Shown: positions 21,420 to 36,327, counted from the stretch's first letter. The stretch is DNA of 64,000 bases from Tillus elongatus (GCA_964006375.1 OZ023269.1:61243968-61307967), one strand, 5' to 3'. The notes: generated from the sequence alone by a model not told the origin. Made by a program: numbers and translations.

Positions 21420-21672
21420 TGATGGAATGAAGCAAGACTTCGAAAAGATTGTATGTTTATTTCCAATATAAAACGGAAAGATGAACTGTTGTATTTTAAA
21501 ACGTGGCAACACACTAACCTCAACTCATTAACCTATGCAATACCATAGAAACTGTTTCTATGACAACTTAACTCTCTTTTTACAGTGTTGTAAAAACAAG
21601 AAATAAACAAATGAATAATCAGTGTTACCAAAATCTCAAAATAATAAGCATTCATTAGTAGGTATTTATCCA
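21420..21672 (-). repeat. copia 5' LTR
   Basis: 253 bp with TG...CA ends on the plus strand (TGATGGAATG ... TTATCCA). Matches 4466-4695 and abuts the PBS. The right flank TAAAA should be one copy of the 5-bp duplication; the other lies outside the window. Confidence 0.7.
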
Positions 21673-22289
21673 TAAAACGGACATCGAAAATCTACAATGG
21701 AAGGTGCGAACACTCCTAACAAAATCCAAAAAGCATTATCCCCGTAGTGATACCTGCGAGTAACCCTACCTAGACACCAAAGTGGAAGAGGGGTGTTCGA
21801 TATTGGTAAACAGTTAGACCAGCTGATATTGAACCTACGTACATATTTCCACCAGCGGGCGGTTACTTCTGAACTTCACCGTGACATTTGCGAGGTAGAT
21901 GATTCAACATCGCTACAATTAAAATAAATCGAAATACAATCACCATCGGCTGAAATCCTGGATGCAGAAGCCTCTCTATGGGCGACATTTGAATGAGATC
22001 TCCCAGCCACATCTCGACAAATTGGCGTCGAACTACTGGTTGGTGCGGACAGATATTTACAGAGGCAGAAGAGTCTTTGCTGGCCATATAAGATCAGGCC
22101 AGGTCAACAAGAAACTATCTGAAATAGATGGAGATAATTCGATCCAAGGTGACCAATGTAGATTTGGGTGTCAGTCATCAGAGACTATCCAGCACGTCAC
22201 CAGAGGAGGTCAAGCGTTTGCTGCAACAGAGTATAAAGAGAGCCACGACGTAGTTTGAAAATACTTCATCAAGTACTGGCCCCGAAACT

Positions 22290-22365
<76 letters not shown>

Positions 22366-22882
22366 TAAGGTGCCCTACTATAGATACACTCCTGTGCATG
22401 TTCTAGAGAACTCAGGATACAGGTTGTAATGGGATCAGCCCGCGCACATAAACCAACGAGTTGCCCGCAGATACTAATAATCTAGAGATGAAGTTCAACG
22501 AGAGGATCTTTAAGTACAGAGACCTCAAGATACAAGTAAAGAGACAGTGTAGGGCAGATAGTGTCCGCGTGATTCCAATAGCCATGTCGTCCACTGGTGT
22601 GGCTACTAAGCATCTTCGAGAAAACATGAAGAGACTGGTCCATGGAGAGCATCTTTATAAGATTTTGGAGAAGCCGATAATTCTTGAAACTGCCCATGCC
22701 TTGCAGAGATTTGTGGGAAATAAATATGTGTCTCGTTGTCGTTCAGGGCCCGCTAACTTGGAAAGGGCTCCATCTGAGCTCAGCCGCTTTGGTATCCGAG
22801 ATAACTGGGATATGTGAATGTGCCCCTTTGAGGGAATGTGAAAGCCCTTCAGGCTAAATTGGATAATAATAATAATAATACT
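21673..22882 (+). pseudogene. R2-like LINE, C-terminal part of ORF and 3' tail
   Basis: Reads rightward with frameshifts. GVFDIGKQLDQLI...YFHQ near 21800-21860 is followed by KPLYGRHLNEISQPHLDKLASNYWL (21964 on) and the zinc-finger-like CRFGCQSSETIQH near 22160-22195. After a (TA)n array come NNLEMKFNERIFKYRDLKIQVKR and the ORF end at 22817. This matches the distal domain of arthropod R2-like reverse transcriptases, which lies downstream of RT. Ends with an (ATA)n tail at 22861-22880. The upstream RT should lie on the other side of the copia insertion, outside the window. Confidence 0.7.
22293..22362. repeat. (TA)n microsatellite
   Basis: About 35 uninterrupted TA units inside the R2-like coding remnant. 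Confidence 0.95.
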
Positions 22883-24320
22883 TTATTGTTGTTAATACTA
22901 ACAAAACACTAAAATTAAATGTAAAAATTAGACATGTTAAGTTGTTCAAACAAAACTGAGCAACTGAAAATTACCCAAGTACAAATAAATGTGTATGTAT
23001 GAATGTAAAAACGCTGGATAAAGAAAACATATTAAAAACGATATATAAATAAAACATGTTGAAAACAATGTAAAAATAAGAAGACATACTATAAACGTAT
23101 TATAAACAAAACATAATAAAAACTATGTATAAATATAAATAAAACATATTAAAAACAATGTATAAATAAAACATTAAAAAATATGTATAAATAAAATACC
23201 AATAAATGCAAAATAATAGTGTTCAAAAAGTTTAAAATATAAAAGAACTTGAAATTGCATGTACAAATAAAACAGAAAGACAGAAAGAACCAAACTTCAT
23301 AAAACACAAACCGAAACATCCAAAATATAATTAAAAATAGCCATGTTCAGTGAAAACCAAGCCAAGTCAATATGGGCTGCAAATCAGTGGCATTAAAATA
23401 CTCATCCATATCATAAATGGCCTTTTGCAATAGGTATTTTTGTAATTTTGCTTTGAGCCAATGGCCAATTTTATATTTGCAAGACAACTTCCCACACCAA
23501 GTGTGGGAAATTGTAGCGTTTCAAACGGTAGGTTATTGAAGATTTTTGTAACATTATATGTAGCATTGGTTTGCAATATATCAAATGTGTGTAGGGTTGT
23601 ACCAAGTCATCTCTTCTGCGCAGGGGGTAAGTAGGACACTGCCTACCTCCACAGAACCACGCCATAAAATTATACCTAATTGTATGTAAGACTCCAAAGC
23701 CCATAGTAAGCTACTATAGCTGCTTCCCTGGATACTAAATAGGAAATCGATCCCAGATGGTTAGTTAGTTGGGAATTTTTTTTACTACTTCCAAAGCATG
23801 CTCCTTCCAATCTAGTCTTGCATCCAAATGTACATCTAAGATTTTTAATGTGAACATGGTGCTCACTGTAGTATTACTGTTCAGTTCAATATTGATTCTG
23901 TCAGCAGATGTGGCAACAGGACAGAATTTTACCATGTTGGTTTTGTCCATGTTCAATTTCAAATTATTCCTCTGGAACCATGATTCTAAATTGCACAATT
24001 CATCATGTATCGTGTTGCTTTATATTCTGAAATATGACGCAAGTGTCATCGGTATACAATCCCACCTTGCTTATCGACGACTTTGGGAGATCATAAGAAA
24101 TAATAAAAGTGTATGTCCTATTATGGAGCCTTGTGGAACTCTTCTCGCCACTTTCTCATAGTCTGACCTGATTGATTTTCCACTCAGAATACTAGAACAT
24201 GAGACACGCTGCTTTCTTCCTTTAAAGTAGGACGTTATCAACATTTGGGTCACATCTCTCACAACATATTTTTTAAGCTTCTCAAGTAAAATGTCGTGGT
24301 CACCGAATGAAACGCCTTTT
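22883..24320 (-). pseudogene. Jockey-group LINE RT fragment (3' part)
   Basis: Minus strand: VSFGDHDILLEKLKKY (24310-24260), VPQGSIIG near 24120-24140, active-site YTDDT near 24040-24056, then NNLKLNMDKTNMVKF (23998 on) and LDARLDWKEHA. The downstream part (23704-22883) holds short ORFs and a 3' UTR with AATAAAG close to a (TTA)n tail. No RNase H. Several frameshifts. The upstream half is missing: at 24320 it abuts the 3' end of a different LINE. Confidence 0.7.
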
Positions 24321-25550
24321 TTCTTCTCCCTCAGGGCTCGTCCGCGGCTTTGCCACCCTGATAGCACTGCAACATTTGGCTTATTGTGCATACCCTTAGT
24401 CTTTTCACTCCACCCATTCCAAAATCACTGTGCCTTGAACTAGTCTGCACAGCGATTGGTAAGGTGAAGTTTTATAATGCCCTCTCTCCGGTCTAGACTG
24501 ACCGTAGATCAGTTGTCTTTTGCGGTCCAGAGCTTTACACTCGTACAAGATGTGCTGGGCTGATTCCTCCCCCTCGCCACAGAGTCAGCATGCGAGGTCC
24601 CCCTTGAACCGCCCAATTTTATGCAGGTGTTTCTTGTCGGTCATGTGTCCCGTCAGGAGATCTGTTATACTTCTGAGCTGCCCTCTGCAGTTCCACAGCT
24701 CTCTTTAAACTGTTCGTCAATTATTGACTTCCCATGTCTGACCCCTGGACTGACTGCCCAGTACACCTTGTTTCTAACCCAGGACTTAATGGCTCCCCTG
24801 AAGTACTCTTTGTCACGCCCAGAGCCGGTTCTGGTCCCATTAATGGTTCTGCTGACCCTCTCTACGCGAAGCTGTCAGTTTGATAATTGCCTTTGACCCC
24901 CGCGTGACCCGGCATCCAGATGAGAGTGATCTCATTCTGCCCAGCCAGGTCGTTCATCTCGTCTCGGCACTCACTCACCAGCCAGGAATTTAACCGTGAG
25001 CTACTTAGGGCCTTAAGGGCTGCTGGCTGTCTGTGGCTCTGAGGATCCGCTTGTTGGTGTAGCCCATCCTCTTGTTCTCCCGCACACAGTGCAGGCTGGC
25101 GTACATTTCGGCATGAAAAACCGTTGCATGGGCTCCGAGGGAAATACTATGACTTACCGTCGGTCCTTCCGAATAAACAACTGCCCCCGTCCCACGCTCC
25201 CCTCCGGATCCGTCCGTGAACCAGACGAGAGCGTCCCGTGGTATGCCCGGCGTCTCCTCCCGCCATGCCTCGCGGTCGGGGATTTCCACTGTAAAGTTGT
25301 TTTCCCTGCAGATTCGCGAGCTCGTGAAGTCTGACCTCATTTCAAGCATGGGCTCCTTCACGATCTCCTGAATTTTGCAGTGGCCCCTGAAGCCTGGGTT
25401 GATCTTCAGTCTACCATTGCAGGCTAGTCTGTATAGTCTTATCGTAGCCTCCCCCATAATAAGTAAGTGTAGGGGGGATCCAGCAACACCTCCTGTAACT
25501 AATTCTGACTAGGGAGGACCGGTCTCCTCTGCCTCCTTGGAGAAACCGCC
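24321..25550 (-). pseudogene. R1/LOA-group LINE 3' end with RNase H
   Basis: ORF 25457-25005 carries the RNase H core: VWFTDGSGGERGTGAVVYSE, then FHAEMYASLHCV and (after a frameshift) the D-S-Q motif. Downstream, in other frames, are IWMPGHAGVKGN near 24905-24940 and a CCHC-like finger (L-C-G-E-G-E-E-S-A-Q-H) near 24545-24590, then CRLVQGT near 24440 and a roughly 100-bp 3' UTR ending at CCCTGAGGGAGAA (24323-24340). A second copy of this 3' end is at 45631-45785. The 5' side stops at the (TA)n array. Confidence 0.7.
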
Positions 25551-25551
25551 A

Positions 25552-25654
<103 letters not shown>

Positions 25655-25680
25655 AAACACGGCATTTATGTACTATACAG

Positions 25681-25764
25681 GGAGAAAGGTTTAAGGGCAA
25701 AGCCGCAAGGAGACAACCGTGTTTGCGGTTGTCTCCTTGCGGCTTTGCCCTTAAACCTTTCTCC
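25681..25764. repeat. Perfect palindrome with 39-bp arms between two (TA)n arrays
   Basis: Left arm 25681-25719 and right arm 25726-25764 are exact reverse complements around TGTTTG. The arms begin GGAGAAAGGTTTAAGGGCAA. They are GC-richer than the surroundings and lie 31 bp and 4 bp from (TA)n arrays. Confidence 0.95.
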
Positions 25765-25767
25765 TTG

Positions 25768-26451
<684 letters not shown>

Positions 26452-26745
26452 TTTCCGTGACTATGGCCAATCACCGACGCCAGGGGGCAGTTTTTTACCT
26501 CATTATTCTGGAAATTTTTCCAAACCCCAGCCTTCCTGTAAGGAGGGTGGGGATCTTTAGGGTGCTCAACATCTCCTGGTACACGGGGCGGACGTCTTTA
26601 CGCCCCCACCGAAGGGCGGAACGTGCAGACATTCAACTTGCTCAAATACAATGCCAGAACCTCGGTGAAAGGGAAACCCTGAGGATCGAACTCAGTACCC
26701 CGAAGTTCTGAGGCACACGTTCTTACCACTGGACCACCGAGGCTC
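26452..26745 (-). mobile_element. tRNA-derived SINE, copy 1
   Basis: The minus strand begins GAGCCTCGGTGGTCCAGTGG (A box TGGTCCAGTGG) and carries GAGTTCGATCC (B box) near 26675-26690. The body follows with GTTCCGCCCTTCGG and TGGCCATAGTC. It shares head and body with 33505-33862 and body with 36407-36605. These are internal RNA polymerase III promoter boxes, so transcription would run leftward. Confidence 0.75.
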
Positions 26746-27240
26746 TTTATAAGAATACTACGATTAACGACTTAACTGTGCTTAAAACAAACCTAACTTA
26801 ATACTTTAAACAGGATTCACCTCACTGGTTGAAAAGCTGTCAATTCTTCAAGTCAGGTCAGGTAAAGTCAAGTAAAGTCCGGGTAGGTAAGGTCAGGTAG
26901 GTATAAAAGGTTAACTTCTAGCTACATACAGTTAGTAGTCTACTCTTTGATAATAGTAAAAGATCAAACAACACTGTGCCTGATTTTCATAGGCAGTTCT
27001 TTAAAGGCTTGCAAAATCATCAGATAACCCAACAACAAAATAATCTGTTGATAATTGGGATCAGAAATTCCATCAAACGGTCCCGATTGAATCCATAGTC
27101 AAATACCTATATTAAGTTCTTATCCAAACAGGCCATACTGAATGTTCTTTGTTATTGATATATTTTTTATCGCAATAGAAATGATCAAGAATCTACTACT
27201 AAATGCTTTACATTTCAAATAATATCATCATCACACCTCA
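26746..27240. other. Gene-free stretch with a possible core promoter
   Basis: TATAAAAG at 26902-26909 is followed 20-25 bp later by ACAGTTAG (initiator-like). AGGTCA-like half-sites repeat at 26851-26900. No ORF with motifs follows, so a promoter is only a possibility. Confidence 0.2.
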
Positions 27241-27420
27241 TTAATTATTGTTTCCCTTACTTAGTGAGACCGTCCCATATCAAATATAGATACTTCTTCT
27301 CTGGCTTCACAATTGCTTATTTTCTTCTCTGTGACCGGTTTTGCGCTTTTACGACATCGTCAGATGTGTTTGGTCAATCAGTAGTGACGCGGATATACCG
27401 TTTTTTTGAAAGGGGGCGCC
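27241..27420 (-). repeat. Hammerhead-like dispersed repeat, minus-strand copy
   Basis: Minus strand: CTGACGATGTCGTAAAAGCG near 27345-27366, then GTGAAGCCAGAGAA (27297-27311) and ACGGTCTCACTAAGTAAGGG near 27260-27280. The last two blocks recur at 39604-39640 (reverse) and 39875-39895. CTGANGA is the hammerhead core, but the following GAAA is altered to CAAAA. A Penelope-like element terminus is the likeliest source. Confidence 0.45.
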
Positions 27421-29026
<1,606 letters not shown>

Positions 29027-29039
29027 GTACGGCGCGTGC

Positions 29040-30150
29040 ACGTTCAGTCGGGTAACAAAACACGTTTTCTTAAGTTATGAAACATCATGAAAGATTTCGG
29101 AAAAGATACAAATATAAATTAAGCTTTACAATTTTCCTTTGGCTATTAGATTGTGTATAACATTGGCTTGTTCTGTAGTAGTATTAACAATTATTACTAA
29201 CGACAAGAAAAACATTAGTACTAATTATTTTTCCACAATTTTTAGGGCTGCGTCATCATTATTGCTGTAATTCTTCAAAGTATACTAAGACACAGTAGTT
29301 TACTGTAACATAGCATATGTAATAAAATGTACGGGTAAAAAATTCATATTAAAAACCTTAAAATGCCTACTTCCAAAAAAACTGTTTTTTTGTCTAAAGT
29401 TGGAAGCTAATCTTTTTCTTACAAGGATGGGATTTTATTATATGTTAACATACAAAGTTAATACTGTAGAACATTGTTTTAATATAAGAGTTCCAGTTCA
29501 AAAATTATAAATAAATTAATTTGGCGGTACATTTTATGAATATTAGTTTCCTACTGTGATAGTTTACAAAAAGAGATAGAACTAACTTCATGCACTATTT
29601 ATGTCTCCATAAAACAAATAAAAAATATAAAACTAATTATTACTCTAAACGAAAAATGCCTAATTTTCTTCCTACTGATATTATATAATGTTATTCGTTC
29701 TAAATGTTAAAAGGATTGAAGGAATAAAGGATTAAAACAATAGTGAATCTATTAGTATACCTCATTTTTGTTTGTCTTTAGCCATTTAATTTACATTTTA
29801 TTTTACTTGTGTAAATATTTTGCACCAGTACTTTTATCTTGGTCCACGTTTTATTTTTTAACAAGTCTGGATTGGCCTTTAAAAGATTCATATTAATCCT
29901 TTTTTTGGTAGAATAGTCCTGCTTTATTTACCGTCGCCGGTCAAAATTATCATTATTAATAAAGAAACCTTTGGTGCCTACGATTTTTACAGCATTAGTT
30001 ATTTAACCCATACTTAAATGTAGCAAATATATTAAATACCACATACAACTTAATAACACAAAAACTTTTCTATTCCTCTGAATTTATTTCGGTAAACGTA
30101 TTTCTTCTCTCGACTCTTCTAGCACATTTTTATACATTCTCTATATGATT
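29040..30150. other. No recognised feature
   Basis: AT-rich sequence with scattered stops on all frames; nothing supportable. Confidence 0.5.
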
Positions 30151-30779
30151 ATGCTTTCCGTGCGCATTTCAAAAACTGTTATTATTTTCATATTATCCTG
30201 CTTATGCACGGTCCAGCTTTCCGCTCCATACATTATAACACTCCATAGGTATGATTTATGGTGAACTTATTTCATCAGTGTAAGTTACAGTTTTTATTAG
30301 TGAGGATAGTATTTTGTCTCTTAAATGTCTTTAATATAAAACTAATATCTTGAATTCTAACTTCACTAAAAATAAATCATTAAGACTTTTGACTCCAGTC
30401 TTCAGCAAACAAACACTTTATGACAAAAACTTAAACTTTAAGAAGAGTAAGATAATAATATACTTAGTAACTATAACTATAACTATAACCATTAGTGGCA
30501 GTAAAAAATAAATAAAAACAAGTCTGTAAATGATATGTAGGGACCATTACAATTGTGTCAAAAATGTTAAGCTAAGTTGTTCCACATACCTAAAGTAAAC
30601 AAATAGACGATAAGAAAAAAAATTGCATTCAACGCTAAATTTTTATTGATTTGTGTTTCGTTGCTGTGTATTTAATAAGTTAAACTACAAAAGATGTATA
30701 TTTGTACAATATTATATGAGTATTATAACCTATATATTGTTTCATAAAATTATTGCGCATAAGTACACTTGGAGAACCC

Positions 30780-30870
30780 AAATCACCACAACACATTTTT
30801 TTAAAGACCTGACGATCGTTTCACTAACAAAGTTAGCGTCATTCGTTAGCGAAAGAGAGGCGCATTATTC
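30780..30870 (-). repeat. Hammerhead-like dispersed repeat (stem II conserved)
   Basis: Minus strand GCTAACTTTGTTAGTGAAACGA forms the same stem (CTAAC/GTTAG, TTT loop) plus GAAAC as 31750-31777, but the CTGATGA box reads GAATGA. The two copies are in opposite orientation about 0.9 kb apart and bracket a decayed LINE 3' end. Confidence 0.45.
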
Positions 30871-31299
30871 TTAATCTGTACATAAATCAAAGTAATGTAA
30901 TACATACTAGCGGATATGAAATTAAAGATTAAAAAAAAGGTGTTCGCCATATTTTTTTAATTTATTTATAGAAAATATAGTCGACTATTGGAGAAGACAT
31001 CAGGAATAAAATTAAACAGACAAATATACCATTAAAGGTCCGCAAATGACAATGAGCTGATGTGGGAAAATGAAAAAAGACTAGCAAAGGATCCGCAGTG
31101 TACGCAGTGTACTAGATGAAAATGAAAATAAGTGAGGGCAAGGTCGATATAAAGCTAAACAGCCAAAACTTAAGCAAGTAGCAAGGGTGAGTACTCCTAT
31201 GGATAATGGTAAATGTAGCAAGGAACTGTAAAGGTGTATCGCAATGGCAAACCATGCATAATAAGAGACAAAATACTCAATAATAAATATTAAAACTTG

Positions 31300-31640
31300 G
31301 ACCAAGGGAAGAGGTTCATCAAATCATACGTATAGAATGTTGTAATGTACGGTGCGGAAGGCTAAAATTTTAATAAACAGCAATAAGAGAATTAAAGCTT
31401 TTGAAAGGTAAACCTAGAGAAGCATTACAAAGATGAGGCATACCGATAGAAAGACGAATAAAAGGGTGCTATAAGAGGTGAGAGAGAAATATGCTTGCTG
31501 AAAAAAATTAAGATGAGAAAGGCTTTCTGAAAACATTATTTTAGGCACACATACATGGAAAAAGAGGAAAGGTAGACCAACAGAAAAACTTCTGAAAACC
31601 TAGCCCAATTGATAAAGTGCGAGAGCTACAACGAAATAAA
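31300..31640 (+). pseudogene. Decayed LINE 3' coding remnant
   Basis: Translation in shifting frames gives VMYGAEG, KIKMRKAF, HYFRHTYMEK, then ERSTNRKTSENLAQL, resembling the C-terminal region of RTE/R2-type reverse transcriptases (VLLYGxExW...; FGHIxR...; GRRxxSWLxNL). No catalytic motif is present and stops are frequent. Confidence 0.35.
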
Positions 31641-31744
31641 TAGCTACTGCTGGTAACAGACGCGATTGCGACACCGCCTTTAGACTGTGATGCTACGTAT
31701 AGTTTCCAAGCCATGTTAATATAATATTAACTAGTACACTTAAC

Positions 31745-31800
31745 ATTATCTGATGAAGCTGACTTTGTTAGTGAAACAATTATCGGGTGTAAAAAAACAG
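31745..31800 (+). repeat. Hammerhead-like motif
   Basis: CTGATGA (31750-31756), stem CTGAC (31759-31763) with GTTAG (31767-31771) around TTT, then GAAA (31773-31776). This is the order of a hammerhead catalytic core; stems I and III were not resolved. Confidence 0.4.
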
Positions 31801-31859
31801 TTATGTTGAGGTAGGTTTTACATATATGTACATTATAGTGGTCGCACATATTGCAAAGA

Positions 31860-32650
31860 TTTCACTTTGTGTATATAACGTTCAAAATGATGACTAGACA
31901 TGTATTTTCGTAGAAAACTATAAATTAATAAAGTCGGTATAGAGTTGAATTCACTGTTCATTTAATTATATTTACAAGTGAAATGTTTTAAATCTATGTA
32001 CTATTTTCCATAAACCTTCTGATAAATATGCAGTTTATATTCTCTGGTGGTTTACATGTGATAAATTTTAGGACCGATTGTGTAAATGGTAATTTATATT
32101 TTAAAGACGAAACAATGAATCCACTACAGGGGAAAATATAATATTTTCTTAAAATCAATAATAAACACCTAAATCCGAAACAGGTTCTTGGAATCTGAAA
32201 CCCTGTTATTTATCTACCAGCAATGTTTATCAGCACGGCCACGGTCCTAAATTCGGTTAACGGTATTTTAAACGTTGCCACTTCTCCAGACGTTCAATCA
32301 TCGCATTTATGTAAACGACATATACTCTCTAAGATATACTGTGAATGACAAGCGCCTCTAGTAGCAAACTGCTGAACTAGACGTTTGTCTAAAAAGTACA
32401 TAATACGACCATTCTGCACACAATACAAAAATTCGGTACGTCTTTGCCGTTAAAGCAAACTACTTTTTTCTCTGCAATATCCATAAAGTAGGACTAACAG
32501 TTCAAGCACACGCCGTGTGAGGACGCATTTGTTACTACAACCCATAGAAAACAAGGCAAACATTTTCTGCGTCCGTATAAAGACGCACAAAGGCGGTGGA
32601 CGCAGAATCATATGTAATAATACAATGTACGGTCGCCTAAAAGGTTGTAG
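31860..32650. other. No recognised feature
   Basis: Only short ORFs; nothing supportable. Confidence 0.5.
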
Positions 32651-33504
<854 letters not shown>

Positions 33505-33862
33505 GAGCCTCGGTGGTTCAGAGGTAAGAACGTGTGCCTCTGAACCGAAGGGTACTGGGTTCGATCCCAGGGTTCTCCTTTCACTTTTTCAGTACAAACT
33601 GTAACATTGACATCAACCGAGGGTCTGGCATTGTATTTGAGCAAGTTGAATGTATGCACGTTCCGCCCTTCGGAGGGGGCTTAAAGCCGTCGGTCCCGTG
33701 TCCATGCGATGTTGGGCACGTTAAAGATACCTACCTTCCTTACAGAAAGGCAGGGGTTCGGCAAATTTTCCAGGATAGTGAGGTGAAACTGCTTCTTGGC
33801 GTCGGTGATTGGCCATAGTCGCGGAATTAGGCCGACGTTAAAGAAACAAAACACACACGTTG
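33505..33862 (+). mobile_element. tRNA-derived SINE, copy 2 (full length)
   Basis: tRNA-like head GAGCCTCGGTGGTTCAGAGG (A box) and GGGTTCGATCCCAG (B box) at about 33557-33570, a 250-bp body, and a tail ACGTTAAAGAAACAAAAC. About 358 bp. The best-preserved of three copies. Confidence 0.8.
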
Positions 33863-34424
33863 TAAATGTGATAATTGTGATTAAAGTGTGTGTGGTAGTA
33901 CTGTAACTTGACATTATGATAATGCAATTAAAACTTGAACTATTACGCAAAATAACAGTTAACTTATTGACACCAAATTCAAAAACATGAGCTTACTAAT
34001 AATTTTAAAACTTAGAGCATTTAAAAAAAAACGTTAAAAAGCATCAAATAAATTTAAGGCTTTTAAATATATGAGTATCAAAATTGTTTATTACCGACAA
34101 CGATATAATGCTAAAACTTCTACTTACATATCTACGTGTACACATACAAAGATTCGAAGTGTGTAATATATAATTAAGTCAGTTGCTAAAGTTGATGCTT
34201 AGAGCAAGTAAACTGTTTCATTACTAATTTACTAGTACATATTGTTAACACAGTTTTTATCAATTTGGCGGCAACTTAAAATATTCTTCATAATCGTGTA
34301 TTTAACGGCCAAGAAACTGTTATTATTATTTTACCTTTTTTAAGGCTGTTTACCTACCTGTTTTAAAATATTGATTAAAATATTTTTTGTTTTATCCTCA
34401 CACGCTGTTTCAATCACCACGCCA

Positions 34425-34990
34425 TTAAAATAAGATAATAGGCACGATAATTTTCGAATGAATTAACAAATAGTCTTCAATTTTTATCTGTCTGAGAATG
34501 CTGTCAAGCAGCGAAAGTAGTCGCAGAAACGTTGAAGAACATCCGAGAACATCTAGAATTCATAAGGGGCTCTTGCTCCAGTTAGCTTACGCGCTGGCTA
34601 CACCCTTCACCTACAGAAACGAAAGCCAACAAGCTAGAGAAGTAGTCTCCAAGTCTGTATGTAGTATGGACCAGTTTAACCAAGTAAGGGCAACAACAAT
34701 CAATCAATTGTATTTATTACTATTTAGGCAATTAACAATTTTCTAACAAAAAAAAAAGACAAACATCGTCTCGCCAAGAGTCATAATACTTTACTGTTAT
34801 TATGGCATTATCAATATGTGTGAAAGTATGTTAGCGGTGACAGAAATTTGTTTTTTTTTTTACTGCAACGGCGTAAAAAGTGTCAAAATATATAGAAAAT
34901 CTGATTTGGAAACGAAGATTTTTTGTGTCTGTCTGGCTGTTAATAGGCACGATAATTTTCGAATGAATTGACGAATAGTCCTCAAATTTG
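34425..34990 (+). repeat. Dispersed repeat with hammerhead-like insert
   Basis: TAATAGGCACGATAATTTTCGAATGAATT occurs at about 34436 and again at 34940. Between them 34490-34700 carries CTGAGAATGCTGTCAAGCAGCGAAAG (core CTGATGA altered) and ends CCAAGTAAGGGCAACAA, matching the end of the 39804-39912 repeat. This suggests one repeat inserted in or beside another. Confidence 0.45.
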
Positions 34991-36085
34991 GTATACAGTT
35001 AGAACCTGACAAACGAACGGTTGGTATTGTTTTTTGGGTAAAATGGCTCCAGGACGTCGGGGATGAATGAGGGCTGATGTGATGGAAATTGAGTTTTTTT
35101 TCCGTTAAAACTCGAGTTATATAACGTTTTAGGTTTTTTTATAACAAAACTTTCAATTTCATCACTCATATGGTATTCTGTGATGAAATTGAAGTAGGGG
35201 TTGAATGTGAAGGGGTGGAATATGAATTTGTTTGGAAACAGTACTGACAGTAGATTATTAAATGTACGTAGAATTTAGTTCCTCCTTTCATTCTTTTCAT
35301 CGAGAAATCCACATTTTACCATAAAATTGTAATGGGGTTGTGGTTTATAGTGTGAATTCGGCACTTGTGTGGTGACACGAAAGTATAACAGAACAGTAGA
35401 ATAACTAGGAAAGTTCAAGTCGCAAAGAAAAAAGTTCCAGACCAGAGCTCGAGGTTTTTTCCTGGCTATCTGATGATTACCTTGAATTTGATATTGACTT
35501 TCTAGGCCGAATCAAGGTCCACTTCATATTTCAGATAGGGGTTGATCATGTAGAGGTGGGAAATTAAATTATGTTCTAATTTAGCAATCGACTTTAAATT
35601 TGATACCATCTGAATTATTTGTGAATAAAATTGCTTCAGAAAAATGGGAAGAAATAGGGGGTTGATAAAATTTTGAGTAATATATCGTTTTAGAAGTTAA
35701 TAAAAGCCTTTCTGAGGAGAGTAGACTTTGACGGCGATGTGGAAGTTATGACTTAATTTGCATCACTATTTTATTTATGTATTAAAAGGAATAAAAAAAA
35801 TATGATAAAAGTTGTTATACTTTTCCAACCCTTCAGCTGGTTTTGTAAATGTGTTCCTTTATATAGGTTTTGGTGCTTTAGGTTTTTAAACACAAATTTA
35901 GATTGATTAGTTAGTTAAATTAAGCAGGTAGAATTGTGGTTTTACCACCAAGGGTTACGAAGTGTATGTGGAGATAAAAACAATAATTATTTGTGTTACA
36001 ATTTATTGATATTCAGGTAGCAAAACAAAAATAATTGCATACTAAGTAACTAAAAAAAGAAATTCTATATATTGTGCACACATAA
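34991..36085. other. Gene-free repeat-like stretch
   Basis: Degenerate AT-rich sequence, probably the body of the repeat above (several TTGAATTTGATA-type phrases), then the 3' flank of the recombinase-like gene. No coding signal. Confidence 0.4.
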
Positions 36086-36327
36086 CTATTTTTTTCGGAA
36101 GGTATTATATACGAAGGCTTTGATGCGAACCCAGTCTTTATTATAAAATATAGTGGGGTATTTTGTAATTATTTCCAGGCATTCACCCTTTTTTGGCACC
36201 GTTTTTGAGGTTATATTACTTTTAAAATACCTTTTAACCAGATTGGATTGCTCCTGGGTCCAGTGGGTTCTGCCTTTAATATTTTTTGATAATTTTCTTT
36301 TTTCCAGAACCTCCTCTTGTACGCCAT
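36086..36327 (-). CDS. Recombinase-like gene, last exon (Myb-like domain)
   Basis: Acceptor TATTTTTAG before 36327, phase-1 entry. Encodes GRTHWTQEQSNLVKRYF and NKDWVRIKAFVYNT and ends FRKK-TAG at 36086-36088. The tryptophan spacing is Myb/SANT-like. Confidence 0.6.

Larger units (their letters stand above)
4466..21672 (-). mobile_element. Ty1/copia element, degenerate, split by two errantivirus insertions
   Basis: LTR-like copies in the same orientation lie at 4466-4695 (3') and 21420-21672 (5'). The order on the minus strand is PBS, gag, protease, integrase, RT, RNase H, which is the copia order (integrase before RT). The primer site at 21406-21419 reads GGTTATGGGCTCAG on the minus strand, the internal initiator-tRNA-Met type used by insect copia. 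The purine tract next to the 3' LTR is present. The gag leader is interrupted at CGCG by elements occupying 8845-21351. Many stops and frameshifts show it is dead. The right flank is R2-like LINE coding sequence. Confidence 0.8.

Noticed and set aside
33505..33580. Functional tRNA gene
   Set aside because: A and B boxes are present but the cloverleaf (acceptor stem closure, anticodon arm) does not form convincingly and the sequence continues into a SINE body shared by other copies.
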